Assembly (NCBI RefSeq): GCF_030161615.1
Contig: NZ_BSUN01000001.1
Coordinates: forward strand, 1,612,001-1,676,000
Direction of reading: 5' to 3'
DNA: 64,000 nucleotides
Source: Demequina litorisediminis
Lineage (GTDB): Bacteria > Actinomycetota > Actinomycetes > Actinomycetales > Demequinaceae
Shown here: in pieces, positions 40,341 through 50,740 of the stretch
Layout of the letters: each line of letters starts with the position of its first letter
Position numbering within the stretch: position 1 is the first letter of the stretch
Translations under genes and position numbers: made by a program
Notes under the pieces: generated by a model
Databases searched by the model: none
What the model was told of the DNA's origin: nothing
Seen by the model: the letters and a program-made list of their open reading frames with translations, nothing else

Positions 40341-40637
40341 ACCCCATGAACTACGTGATCCTCGCGGCCATCCTGTTCTCGATCGGTGCCGCGGCGGTGC
40401 TACTGCGCCGCAACGCCATCGTCGCGTTCATGGGCGTCGAGTGATGCTGAACGCCGCCAACCTCGCGCTCGTCGCCTTCTCCCGCATTCACGGAGAGGCT
40501 CGACGGCCAGGTCATGGCGTTCTTCGTCATGGTCGTCGCCGCTGCTGAGGTCGTGGTGGGCCTCGCGATCATCGTCGCGGTGTTCCGCGCCCGCCAGACC
40601 ATCTCGCTTGACGAGCCGGCAGAGCCTGAAGGGATAA
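40337..40637 (+). CDS. nuoK: NADH-quinone oxidoreductase subunit K
   Basis: 99 aa after repair, the normal length; three-helix antiporter-like subunit. [20 protein letters not shown], then [20 protein letters not shown] with the conserved membrane glutamates. The uncorrected text shows a false stop at 40444 where GAGCTG is written GAGTG (one base short), followed by +1 at 40496-40500 (GE-LDGQV) and 40623-40627 (PAE-LKG). All three are AGCT sites in a 300-bp gene. Confidence 0.94.
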
Positions 40638-40644
40638 GCAACCA

Positions 40645-42527
40645 ATGCAGTCACTCATCTGGCTCGCCATCGCCCTGCCGCTGGCCAGCGCAGCCGTGCT
40701 CCTGTGCCTCGGGCGCAGGGCCGATGCGTGGGGTCACTGGCTGGGGGTCGCCGCCTCGGGCGGTGCCTTCCTCGTGGGCCTCGGCGCTCTCATCGAGATG
40801 CTCGGCAAGCCCGCCGAGGAACGTGCGCTCGACACGACGCTCTACACGTTCATCCCCGGCGGAGACCTGCACGTGGACGTCGGCCTGCTCGCCGACCCGT
40901 TGTCGATCACGTTCGTGCTGCTCATCACGTTCGTCGGCACGCTGATCCACGTCTACTCCGTGGCGTACATGGAGCACGACAAGGACCGCCGCAGGTTCTT
41001 CGCGTACCTCAACCTCTTCGTCGCCGCCATGCTGCTGCTGGTGCTCGCGGACTCCTACCTCCTGCTGTTCGTCGGCTGGGAGGGCGTGGGTGTCGCGTCG
41101 TACCTGCTCATCGGCTTCTGGAACTACAAGCCCGAGTACGCCACCGCCGCGAACAAGGCGTTCGTCGTGAACCGCATCGGTGACATCGGCCTCATCATCG
41201 CGATGGGCATCATGTTCACCACCTTCGGTGCGCTCGACTTCGCGACCATCGGCGAACTCGCGGGCAACGCCTCGACCGCCACGCTGACCGCCGCGGGCCT
41301 CGCCCTGCTGCTGGCCGCGTGCGGTAAGTCGGCGCAGTTCCCGCTGCAGTCCTGGCTGGGTGACGCGATGGCGGGCCCCACCCCCGTATCCGCGCTCATC
41401 CACGCCGCGACCATGGTCACGGCGGGCGTCTACCTCATCGTGCGCTCCGCGCCCATCTTCGAGGGGGCGCCCAACGCCCAGGCTCGTCGTCGCGGTCGTG
41501 GGTGCCATCACCCTGACGCTCGGCGCACTGATCGGCATGGCGAAGGACGACATCAAGAAGGCGCTCGCCGCCTCGACGATGTCGCAGATCGGCTACATGA
41601 TGCTCGCCGCGGGTCTCGGCCCCGTCGGGTACGCCTTCGCGATCTTCCACCTCGTCACGCACGGCTTCTTCAAGGCGGGCATGTTCCTGGGCGCTGGCTC
41701 GGTCATGCACGCCATGAACGACCAGGTCGATATGCGCCGCTTCGGTGCCCTCAAGGGCGCGATGGTCGTCACCTGGGTGACGTTCGGCCTCGGCTGGCTC
41801 GCCATCCTCGGTGTCCCGCCGTTCTCGGGCTACTGGTCCAAGGACAAGATCATCGAGTCCGCCTTCGTGGGCGAGGGATGGCAGCCGTGGGTCTTCGGCC
41901 TCACCGCGCTCATCGGCGCGGGCCTCACGGCCTTCTACATGTCGCGTCTGTTCTTCATGACCTTCCACGGCAAGGCCCGCTGGACCGACGAGGTTCACCC
42001 GCACGAGAGCCCCGCGCTCATGACCGTGCCGATGATCATCCTCGCGGTCGGCTCGGCCTTCCTCGGCCTCATCCTCGCCACCGGCGACCGCTTCTCGCAC
42101 TGGCTCGAGCCGGTGACAGGTCATGTCGAGCACCACGAGCCCGTGCTGCCCGTCCCCGTCATCGTCGCGGCCACGCTCATCCTGGTGGCGCTCGGCGCCA
42201 TCGGAGCCTGGCTGAAGTACGGCCGCGCCGAGGTCCCGCAGGAGGCGCCGTCGGCGTCGCTCGCGACCATCACTGCGCGCAACGACTTCTTCCAGGACTC
42301 GGTTAACCGCGCCGTGTTCCAGCGTCCCGGCCAGCACGTCACGCGCACCCTCGTCTACGCCGATGCGGCGATTGTCGACGGTGCCGTGAACAAGCAGGCG
42401 CGCGGCTGGAACAACCTCGGCGAGGCCTCTCGCAAGGCTCCAGACCGGTCAGGTCCGCTCCTACGCGGCGACGATGCTCATCGGTCTCGTTATCGTCGTC
42501 GCCGTCATCGTGGTGGGGGGTCTGTAA
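40645..42527 (+). CDS. nuoL: NADH-quinone oxidoreductase subunit L
   Basis: 626 aa after repair; proton-pumping antiporter-like subunit with the long lateral helix. Motifs [21 protein letters not shown] (pumping Glu), [39 protein letters not shown] and [21 protein letters not shown]. Two +1 insertions, at 41480-41484 (NAQ-LVVAVV) and 42435-42439 (SRK-LQTGQV). A G6 run near 42515 is in frame, showing that not every run is affected. Confidence 0.96.
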
Positions 42528-42530
42528 ACC

Positions 42531-44030
42531 GTGTTCCCATTCCTGACCGTTCTCGTGGCGCTTCCCGCGCTCGGTGCAGCGCTGCTGTGGGCCCTGCCCG
42601 CATCGGCCCTGAGCCGGGTGAGGGAGATCGCCCTCGGCATCACCGTCGTCGAGGCCGTGCTGTTCGTCATCATGGCGCTGCAGTTCGACAAGTGCGACGC
42701 CGGTGCGTTCCAGTTCTCCGAGACCTACGCGTGGATCCCGCAGATCGGTACCAGGCGGGCGCTCGGCGTCAACGGCATCGGCCTGCTGATGATCGCCCTT
42801 GCCGTCATCCTGGTGCCGTTGGCGATCCTCGCCGCCTGGCGTGAGGACAAGGTCCCCGCGCGCCGCCGCCACTACCTCGCACTCGTGCTGCTCAGCCAGG
42901 CGTTCATGGTCGGCATCTTCGCCGCCCGCGACGTCTTCCTGTTCTACGTGATGTTCGAGGCGATGCTGATCCCGCTGTACTTCCTGATTGGCTCGTTCGG
43001 TGGCGCCCAGCGCCGCTACGCCGCAGTGAAGTTCCTGCTGTACTCGCTGGTCGGTGGCCTCATCATGCTGGTCGCCGTGGTGGCGCTGTACTTCGTGGGC
43101 CCCGGTGGCGAGCAGGCGTTCCTCACCGACAACCTCACGGGCACGCTCGACCTCACGACCACGCAGGAACGCCTCATGTTCCTCGCGTTCTTCCTGGCGT
43201 TCGCTATCAAGGCGCCCATGGTGCCCGTGCACACATGGCTGCCCGATGTCGCGGAGAATGCCCGTCCCGGCACCACCGCGCTGCTGGTCGCCGTGCTCGA
43301 CAAGATCGGCACGTTCGGCATGCTGACGCTGTGCATCACGCTGTTCCCCGCGGCGGCCGACTGGGCCGCACCGGTGATCATCGTGTTCGCCGTCATCTCG
43401 GTCATCTACGGTGCGCTGCTCGCGATCGGCCAGAAGGACATGATGCGCCTGGTGGCGTTCACCTCGGTGAGCCACTTCGGCATCATGGTGCTCGGCATCT
43501 TCGCGTTCCAGCAGACCTCCGTCGAGGGCGCCGCGCTGTACATGTTCAACCACGGCCTCTCGACCGGCGCGCTGTTCCTGCTGGTGGGCTTCCTCATTGC
43601 CCGCACGGGCACCGCGGACGTCAACGCGTACGGCGGGCTCCAGCGGATCATCCCGGTGTTCGCTGGCACGTTCCTGGTGGTGGGTCTCTCGGCGCTGTCG
43701 CTGCCGGGCCTGTCGCCGTTCGTCTCGGAGATCATGGTCCTCGTGGGCGCCTACCCGGTCGCCTCCGTGGCGGTCATCATCTCCGCGGTGTCGGTGGTGC
43801 TGGCCGCCCTGTACATCCTGCTGACCTACAAGAAGGTCTTCACCGGTCCCGCCCCCGAGGCGGAGCCGGCGACGGCCCGCGACCTCACCCTGCGCGAGCG
43901 CCTGGTGGCATGGCCCCTCGTGGGCCTCATGCTGCTGCTGGGCTTCGTGCCGGCGATCGCGATCGACTACCTGCGCGAGCCGTCGGCTGACATCGTCGCG
44001 CACGTCACTGCCGAGGAGGCGAACGCGTGA
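42531..44030 (+). CDS. nuoM: NADH-quinone oxidoreductase subunit M
   Basis: 499 aa, antiporter-like membrane subunit, GTG start. Conserved VFLFYVMFEAMLIPLYFLIG with the pumping Glu, AFAIKAPMVPVHTWLPDVAENARPG and MRLVAFTSVSHFGIMVLG. The gene has no AGCT and no frameshift over 1.5 kb, a natural control for the pattern seen in its neighbours. Confidence 0.97.
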   Translation: MFPFLTVLVALPALGAALLWALPASALSRVREIALGITVVEAVLFVIMALQFDKCDAGAFQFSETYAWIPQIGTRRALGVNGIGLLMIALAVILVPLAILAAWREDKVPARRRHYLALVLLSQAFMVGIFAARDVFLFYVMFEAMLIPLYFLIGSFGGAQRRYAAVKFLLYSLVGGLIMLVAVVALYFVGPGGEQAFLTDNLTGTLDLTTTQERLMFLAFFLAFAIKAPMVPVHTWLPDVAENARPGTTALLVAVLDKIGTFGMLTLCITLFPAAADWAAPVIIVFAVISVIYGALLAIGQKDMMRLVAFTSVSHFGIMVLGIFAFQQTSVEGAALYMFNHGLSTGALFLLVGFLIARTGTADVNAYGGLQRIIPVFAGTFLVVGLSALSLPGLSPFVSEIMVLVGAYPVASVAVIISAVSVVLAALYILLTYKKVFTGPAPEAEPATARDLTLRERLVAWPLVGLMLLLGFVPAIAIDYLREPSADIVAHVTAEEANA

Positions 44031-45604
44031 GCTTCACCACCCCCACGATCGACTGGGCGGCGTTCGCCCCCATCATCATCGTGCTCGGTGCGGGTGCCGC
44101 AGGCATCCTGATCGAGGCGTTCATCAAGACCCCGGCGACGCGCCGCACCGTGCAGGCTCGCGCTGTCGCTGGTCGCCCTGGCCTCCGCGCTCGGCGTCAT
44201 CATCGCCCAGTGGGTGGCGCTCGACGGCGCCGGCACCGTGGTGATGAGCGGCATGGTGACCGTTGACCGTCAGGCGCTCGCCTGGATGGCGATCCTGCTC
44301 GTCTTCGGCCTGCTGTCGATGCTGCTGTTCGCCTCCCGCGACGGTGGCGGCCCGTTCACCGAGATCGGTGCCACCGCGCCGGGCTCCATCGAGGAGAAGG
44401 CTCGCGCGCCGGGCCGGCCTCCAGGCTCACCGAGGTGTACCCCCTCGCGCTGTTCGCCGTCGGCGGCATGATGCTGTTCACCTGCGTCACGGACCTGGTG
44501 TTCCTGTTCGTCGCCCTCGAGGTGTTCTCGCTGCCGCTGTACCTGCTGGTCGCGATCGCTCGCCGCCGCCGCTACCTGTCGCACGAGGCCGCGCTGAAGT
44601 ACTTCATTCTTGGCGCCTTCTCGTCGGCTATCTACCTGTTCGGCGTGGCGCTCATCTACGGCGCCACCACCGTGACCGACGTCAACATGATCGCCACGGC
44701 CATCGTCAACATCTCCGACGCCGACCCGCTCCTGCTGGCCGGCGCCGTGATGATCGTCGTGGGCCTGATGTTCAAGATCGGCGCCGTGCCGTTCCACTCG
44801 TGGGTGCCCGATGCCTACCAGGGTGCTCCCACGGCCGTCACCGCCTTCATGGGTGCCGCCACCAAGGCCGCCGCGACCGCGGCGCTGGTGCGCGTCATGT
44901 TCGTCGCGTTCGCGCCGCTCGAGTGGGAGCTCTCGTGGCTGATCTGGGCCGTCGCCATCGCATCGATGGTCTACGGCACCGTGGTCGCGCTCGTCCAGAC
45001 CGACGTGAAGCGCATGCTCGCCTACTCCGGTGTGGCACACGCGGGCTTCATCCTCGTCGCCTTCGCGGGCCTCGAGGGCGAGGCTCTCGCCGCCCTGCCG
45101 TTCTACCTGCTCGCCTACGGCCTCGCGACGATCGGCGCCTTCGCCGTGGTGTCGCAGGTGCGTGAGCGTGCCGAGGACGGCGGCGTGGGCGCCGAGGCCG
45201 TGCGCCTGGGCCAGTGGGCCGGACTCGGTAAGCGTTCCCCGCTGCTCGCCGGATCGATGGCGCTGTTCCTGCTGTCGTTCGCCGGTATCCCGCTGACGGC
45301 TGGCTTCATCGGAAAGTTCGAGGCGTTCTCCGCCGCCGTCGCCGGTGGCGCGTGGCCGCTGGTGCTGATTGCCGTCCTGGCATCGGCCGTGGCGGCGTTC
45401 TTCTACGTGCGCCTCATTGTGTTGATGTTCTTCACCGACGCCCCCGAGGGCTCGGAGGAGACGATCGCGATCGAGGATTCCGCTCTCACCCGCGTGGTCA
45501 TCTACGTGACCGCCGCGGCGGTGCTGGTGCTTGGCATCCTGCCGTCCGGCGTGCTCAACGTCTTCGCTGACGCATCGGTGCTGCTGGTGGGCGTGGGAGG
45601 CTAA
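44027..45604 (+). CDS. nuoN: NADH-quinone oxidoreductase subunit N
   Basis: 524 aa after repair; third antiporter-like subunit. Conserved FLFVALEVFSLPLYLLVAIAR, GLMFKIGAVPFHSWVPDAYQGAP and TDVKRMLAYSGVAHAGF. Three +1 insertions at 44154-44158 (VQ-LALSLV), 44398-44402 (EEK-LARRAG) and 44423-44427 (LQ-LTEVYP). The GTG start overlaps the nuoM stop. The AGCT near 44930 (GGAGCTC) is unaltered. Confidence 0.96.
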
Positions 45605-45609
45605 TCCCC

Positions 45610-46609
45610 ATGACGCAGGCTTCCCTTCGGCAGTGCCGAGCTCGAGGAGCGGCTGCTGCCGCGCCTGGCCGTGGTGGAGGAGCGCCTGCGCGACGCTGTC
45701 GCGCAGTCCGACTCCCTTGCGGATGCGACCTCGAAGCACCTGGTGAACGCCGGAGGGAAGAGGCTGCGGCCGATGCTGACGCTGCTGGCAGCGCAGGCCG
45801 GTGACGGCAACCGGCCCGAGGTGGTCGAGGCTGCCGTGGTGGTGGAGCTCACGCACCTCGCCACGCTGTATCACGACGACGTCATGGACTCCGCGCCCAC
45901 CAGGCGTGGAGCGCCCTCCGCCCACTCGGTGTGGGGCAACTCGGTCGCGATCCTGACGGGTGATCTGCTGTTCGCCCGTGCGTCACGGGTGGTCGCGGGC
46001 CTGGGCCCGGAGGCCGTGCGCCTGCAGGCTCAGACCTTCGAGCGGCTCTGCCTTGGCCAGGCTCCACGAGACCGTGGGGCCCGAGGACAGCGAGGACCCC
46101 GTCGCGCACTACATCCAGGTGCTCGCCGATAAGACGGGCTCGCTCATCGCGACCTCCGCGCGCTTCGGTGCGCTCATGGCCGGGTGCGACCCGGCCACCG
46201 TCGAGCGAGTCACGCGCTACGGCGAGGCTCGCCGGTGTCGCGTTCCAGTTGGCCGATGACGTCATCGACCTCCGCTCCGACGCCGCGACCACCGGCAAGA
46301 CGCCTGGCACGGACCTGCGCGAGGGCGTTCCCACCATGCCCGTGCTGCTGTTGCGCGCCCGCGTTGCCGCCGGCGGCTCCGATGATGAGCGCCAGTTGTT
46401 GGCCGACATCGACGGAGACCTGTCGGACGACGCCGTGCTCGCCGACGTGGTCGCGCGGCTCGCGGCACACTCGGTGGTCGACGAGACCAGCGCGAAGGCC
46501 CGTGAATGGGCGGTCCGTGCCGAGGAGTCGGTGGCGGGCCTGCCCGACGGTGTCGTCAAGGACGCGTTCCGCGCCTTCTCCGACGCCCTCGTCGCCCGCG
46601 CCAGCCTAA
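45610..46609 (+). CDS. Polyprenyl diphosphate synthase (probably menaquinone side chain)
   Basis: 331 aa after repair; trans-prenyltransferase condensing isopentenyl diphosphate units. First Asp-rich motif LYHDDVMDSAPTRRG, second FQLADDVIDL, plus GGKRLRPMLTLLAA. Small residues before the first Asp motif fit a long-chain product. It starts 5 bp after nuoN, so it is read with complex I and likely makes the chain MenA attaches. Insertions at 45617-45621, 46059-46063 and 46225-46229. A fourth, in the CCAGCCTAAG around 46601-46610, hides the stop: AGCTAA there gives ...VARAS and TAA. Confidence 0.9.
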
Positions 46610-46666
46610 GACACAGACCGCCCTCCCGGCCCGCGTCGCCGAAAACGCCCGCGCCCCGCCCCGCGT

Positions 46667-46766
46667 CCGTTTGGCCCACGGATGTGACCCGTGTGGCGCG
46701 TGTGACGCATGCACTTGTCACACGGGCACCTCTCATCACATCCGTCACAGGTGGGGGCCAAACGGA
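46667..46766. repeat. Intergenic inverted-repeat element, TTTGGCCCCC family (copy 2)
   Basis: CCGTTTGGCCC at the left (46667-46677) and GGGGGCCAAACGG at the right (46753-46765) are inverted; ACGGATGTGA inside the left arm is matched by TCACATCCGT inside the right. The right end repeats that of the 4885-4990 element with one mismatch in 22 positions. It sits between the convergent prenyl synthase and rarD genes, the expected place for a terminator. Confidence 0.7.
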
Positions 46767-46789
46767 TGCTGGAGGCGGGGCCCGGCGCG

Positions 46790-47722
46790 CTAGACAGGCT
46801 CTGCGGCCTCCACCTGCGCCACCCCGCGCCGCGGGCGTGCGCGCCAGGCGTCCCACGAGATGACGCCGAGCGCCAACCACACCAGCACGAATCCCGCCCA
46901 CCGTGACGCGGGCATCGGCTCACCGAAGTGCCACACCGCGAGGGCGAACATGAGCGTGGGCGCGATGTACTGCAGCATCCCCATGACGAACAACGGCAGG
47001 CGGCGCGCACCGGCGGCGAACAGTAGCAGCGCACCGGCGGTAAAGATCCCGGTGGACATCATGAGGAGGTCATGACTGAGACCAAGGCCGTCCTCGCCCC
47101 GTGCTCCAAACGTCCCCGAGCCCCCGATGACCATGATCGCGATCAGGCCCAGCGGTGCGAGCACCATCGTCTCGACGGTGAGCCCTGTGATCGCGTCCAC
47201 CGCGGCGCCAGCGCGCTTCTTCACGAGCCCGTACAGGCCGAACGTGCACGCCAGCGCCAGCGAGATCCACGGGAACTCGCCCATGCCGACGCCAATGACC
47301 AGTACGGCCGCCGCCGCGATGCCCAACGCGACCACCTGGAGGCGGCGTAGCCGTTCGCCCAACACCAGCACACCGAGCAACACGGTGAACAGCGGGTTGA
47401 TGTAGTAGCCGAGCGACGCGGAGTTCACATGCCCCGAGCCGACCGCGTAGACGTAGATCAGCCAGTTGGCGCCCACGAGGAGCGCTGCCAGCGCGAACGC
47501 CGCCAGCAGGCGAGGATCGCGCAGCACCGCGCCGAGCGCTCGCCAGCCCCGCACCACCACCACCAGTGCCACGCACACCACCAGCGACCACACGGCACGG
47601 TGCGCCGTGATCTCGACGGCGCCCGCAGGCGCGAGCGCAGCCATGAGGAGGGGAAAAAGCCCCCACATCAGGTACGCGCCGCCGCCGTAGGCGAGACCGG
47701 GACGGGACGCGGAGGGTGGCAT
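46790..47722 (-). CDS. rarD: RarD-type EamA family transporter
   Basis: 310 aa with ten predicted membrane segments in two EamA halves. The N-terminal block GLAYGGGAYLMWGLFPLLM, the loop EITAHRAVWSL and GSGHVNSASLGYYINPLFTVLLGVLVLGERL match the RarD/chloramphenicol-sensitive family of drug/metabolite transporters. The substrate is not known. The frame is intact. It begins 95 bp after the GH81 stop with a hairpin between, so it probably has its own promoter. Confidence 0.88.
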   Translation of the reverse strand: MPPSASRPGLAYGGGAYLMWGLFPLLMAALAPAGAVEITAHRAVWSLVVCVALVVVVRGWRALGAVLRDPRLLAAFALAALLVGANWLIYVYAVGSGHVNSASLGYYINPLFTVLLGVLVLGERLRRLQVVALGIAAAAVLVIGVGMGEFPWISLALACTFGLYGLVKKRAGAAVDAITGLTVETMVLAPLGLIAIMVIGGSGTFGARGEDGLGLSHDLLMMSTGIFTAGALLLFAAGARRLPLFVMGMLQYIAPTLMFALAVWHFGEPMPASRWAGFVLVWLALGVISWDAWRARPRRGVAQVEAAEPV

Positions 47723-47784
47723 ACGGGTCAGTCAACCACCGGCCTATGCCCCCGAGGCGCCATCACGCCCGGCACCGGGATTCA

Positions 47785-47811
47785 GGTGCCAGCGAGCCAC
47801 GCGCTGGCACC
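47785..47811 (-). terminator. Hairpin terminator after the GH81 gene
   Basis: GGTGCCAGCG (47785-47794) and CGCTGGCACC (47802-47811) form a perfect 10-bp stem with a 7-nt loop, 6 bp beyond the GH81 stop on the minus strand. No T run follows, as is common in GC-rich Actinobacteria. Confidence 0.7.
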
Positions 47812-47816
47812 GGGCG

Positions 47817-49868
47817 TCACCCCATTTGGGCCGCGATAAACGCCAGCATCGCCGCCCGGGTGTTGCCGTTGTCGATGGCGGCGTCGTCGAGCGCGACCGC
47901 TTGTTCCCAGGCATCGGCGGCGTCCTCGGGACCCGCCAGCGCCAGGTACATCAGGAGGTAGTCGCCGAACCCTGCCTCGCCGGCATCGGCCAGCGCCCCG
48001 GCGACGGTGTCGCGGATGATCTGCGCATCCTCGTCGGAGCGCGAGGCCAGAGAGACTCCTGAATGGGTGCCATGGGGATGAGTTCGATGCCCAGGCTTCG
48101 CCGCCTCAGCGTCGGAGAACCAGGTCGCGTGCTCGCGCTTTCCGCCCCATTCCAGCGAGATGAACTGGTGTGCATAGTCGGGGAACTCGGACAGGTCGGG
48201 GCGTACCCACCTGGTGAGAGCGGCGTGGGATTCGGCGGACAGGAGCCAGGTGGCGGTGTCCACCATGGCCTGGTCGCCGCGCACGGTGGCCCAGGCGGCG
48301 AGGCCGTTCCACGCGATGACGGCCTCCGAGGCTCGACTCCTGGTTGTTGCCGTCGCCGAACGGCGCCATGCCGGACGCCCAGGCGTGACCGTCGACGGGG
48401 TCGAACGACCTGAGTTGGGGGAACCGTTCCGTGGCCGCGGGGCTGGCGATGTCCGCGGCGAGGAGGTCGATCACGGGGCCGATGTCCTCCGCGAGAGAGG
48501 GGTCGTGTTCCACGGCGATGGCTGCCGCGGAAAGGAAATAGCCGTAGTGGAAGTGGTGGTCGTTGAACTCCTCGGACCCGAACGAAGGCTCGAGGCCTGT
48601 GACACCCCTGAACCCCGGGTCGTAGATGAAGCAGCGAGTGTCGCGTGCCTCGCAGCCGTCTGTCTCGGTCCAGGTGCGCAGGGCGTCGGCGAGGGGCTTC
48701 GCGAGCCTGCTCGGCCAGCGTGGTCTCGCCCAGTGCATCGGCCGTGGAGACGAGCATGGCCTGCCGATGCAGTGCCTTACCGCCGAAGTAGGTGTCGGCC
48801 GGGAGGTCTGGCTCGACGGCGGCCGCCGCCTGGAGCGCCTCGACGATGGCGGCGCGCTGGGTGGCGCCGATCCCGCTGAGGTCCAGCGTGGTGGTCGCCT
48901 GAGTGCGTGGCACCTCCCAGGTGACGGTCTCGGCGGTGCAGGCCAGCAGGGTGCCGTTGATGGTGGCGTAGGTTCCCAGCGTGCAGTCCAGGCCCGCGGC
49001 GCGGTCCTCGGGCACCGCCACGATGGTGCCGCCCGCGGCGTACGTGATCGAGGTGCTCGCGGAGTCGCCGTCGACGTTCATCGCGAGGGTGGTGGCCGTC
49101 ACGGGCTCGCCCAGCGCGGCGGCAAACGCGACCGGGTCGCCGTCATCGGGCACCACCGCCAGGCTGTGCCGTCGCCCCCTCGGGAAGAGTGAGGGTGGTG
49201 CCGTCGACCGTGCCTCCGTCGGTGACGAGGACGTAGGTGGTGGCGCCGATGACGAGGGTGGCGGTGCCGTCGGAGGCGACGGTCGCGGGGGAGGACAGCG
49301 TCACACTCGCGTCCGCAGGGGCCGTGAGCGTGATCGCGGGCCAGCCCTTCGCGATGCTTGCCTGGAGCACCGTGGAGCCCTCGCCGCCGCGGAAGTCGAG
49401 GGTGGCACCCACGGGGTCCGCGGCCGATGCCGCGGGCAGCCCGACCGCGCCGTCCACCTGGAGTGTGATGTCCCGCGCGGCGGCGCCCGCGATGAGGTCC
49501 GCCGTCACCTGGACGCGTGGCAGGCCCAGCGCGATTCCGCCTTCGACGGCCGTCAACGACAGAGGGTCGGCGAAGGCAGAGTACGGCCCGGGCCCGAACA
49601 CGAGGCCCGAGTACCACCGGTTGGTCGGAGCCGGCAGGTCTCCCACCACGCGCGCGAGGTCGGCGGGGGCGAGCGAGCGCTCGGGGAGGTCCGCGACGGA
49701 CGATGCCGAGGACGCGGCCACGGCGTCGCTCGATGGTGTGGTGGCCGCGGCATCCCCGTCACAGGCGGCGAGCGTGACCATACCGGCGACCGCCGCCGCG
49801 GCGAGGAGCACGTGGGGGCGGCGCCTTCTCGCGGCTGAGGGCAGGAGGCGGGGGGACGATGCTGGCAT
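47817..49868 (-). CDS. GH81 endo-beta-1,3-glucanase lipoprotein
   Basis: About 682 aa after repair. A lipoprotein signal (AAAVAGMVTLAAC) anchors it outside the membrane. The GH81 family is recognised from APTNRWYSGLVFG, the central EEFNDHHFHYGYFLSA (catalytic Asp region) and DGHAWASGMAPFGDGNNQESSSEA, which carries the two conserved Glu. The enzyme cuts beta-1,3-glucan (laminarin, curdlan) with inversion. Breaks: +1 near 49144, 48692, 48332 and 48095, and one base short near 48056 (IQE-LSLASR). The ATG at 49868 follows AAGGAG. It lies downstream of a GT2 synthase and HlyD-like gene, after a terminator. Confidence 0.88.
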
Positions 49869-49979
49869 GGGGCTCTCCTTGATCACGTGAGGCCGGAGGC
49901 CTGGGTGGCGGGATGGGCCGCGGACGTCGCCACGGTAGGCGGGTCACGCTCACAGAATCGCGGGTGTGGCTCTCAGAGT

Positions 49980-50010
49980 CCGGGGTGGCGGGAGGGCCCC
50001 GCCACCCCGG
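49980..50010 (-). terminator. Intrinsic terminator after the GT2/HlyD-like pair
   Basis: CCGGGGTGGCGG (49980-49991) and CCGCCACCCCGG (49999-50010) form a perfect 12-bp stem with a 7-nt loop, 4 bp after the HlyD-like stop on the minus strand. It separates the synthase pair from the GH81 gene, which then needs its own promoter or read-through. Confidence 0.8.
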
Positions 50011-50014
50011 CGGC

Positions 50015-50740
50015 TCACGAGAGGCCGATGCGCTCGGACAGGTCTCGCAACGCATCTTCGACGCCCGCGAGGGGGCCGTCGTCACGCAGGTGCAGGGTCG
50101 CGTTCAGGGGAGTGCCCGCCTGGATGAGGCCGCCGTCCTCCGCCACCAGAGCATCCGAGTCGACCCGCATGGTCACGTGCGCGGTGCCGTCGATGGTCTC
50201 GACGGACATGTCGCTGACGGTTCCCGTCAACGTGCGCTCGTCCGGCAGCCTGAGGTCCACGGTCGCGCCCTGTTCCACGAGTCCAAAGTCGCGGGGCGTC
50301 AGCACGAACTCGAGGTCCGCGTACAGGGTGTTGGCCTGGTCGATGGTGGCGATGACGGTACCCGGCGCGGCGTAGGAGCCCTTGCCGACCGCCACCTCGG
50401 CGACCGTGCCCTCGGCACCCGCACGCACCAGCAGGCTGCCGTCCGACTGAATCGAGGCATCGGCCGCAGAGACCGCACCGGTGGAGACATCCTGTTCGAG
50501 CCTCAGGCTGGAGACGAGGAACAACTCGTCGCCCGGTGCGACGGTGTCGCCCTTGCTGACGTAGGCCTCCGTGACGAGGCCGCCGTAGTCGGTGCCCACC
50601 GCGAGTTCGGCAGCGCTGATCTCTCCCGAGGTACTGGCGACCTCGGTACGCCGTTGGTTGAACAGGAGGGTCGCCGCGGCGGCAATGACGAGCACCGCGA
50701 TGATCCCGACGAGCAACTTGAAGCGATTGGCCCAGGTCAT
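50015..50740 (-). CDS. HlyD-like membrane fusion protein with biotinyl/lipoyl-like domain
   Basis: 241 aa from ATG 50740. One N-terminal membrane helix (LLVGIIAVLVIAAAATLLF) is followed by barrel-sandwich hybrid halves (GGLVTEAYVSKGDTVAPGDELFLV and AEGTVAEVAVGKGSYAAPGTVIATI) and a beta-barrel domain (FVLTPRDFGLVEQGATVDLRL). It would span the cell envelope beside a polysaccharide synthase. In the raw text it is fused to the GT2 gene through GGAGCCTGGTGCCATGACC. Reading that as GGAGCTGG ends the GT2 at VP and TGA, overlapping this ATG. The frame itself is intact. Confidence 0.85.
   Translation of the reverse strand: MTWANRFKLLVGIIAVLVIAAAATLLFNQRRTEVASTSGEISAAELAVGTDYGGLVTEAYVSKGDTVAPGDELFLVSSLRLEQDVSTGAVSAADASIQSDGSLLVRAGAEGTVAEVAVGKGSYAAPGTVIATIDQANTLYADLEFVLTPRDFGLVEQGATVDLRLPDERTLTGTVSDMSVETIDGTAHVTMRVDSDALVAEDGGLIQAGTPLNATLHLRDDGPLAGVEDALRDLSERIGLS

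Noticed and set aside
40444-40446. Truncated NuoK ending in MGVE
   Set aside because: The stop comes from a lost C in GAGCTG. Restoring it gives [12 protein letters not shown] and, with two more AGCT corrections, the normal 99-aa protein.
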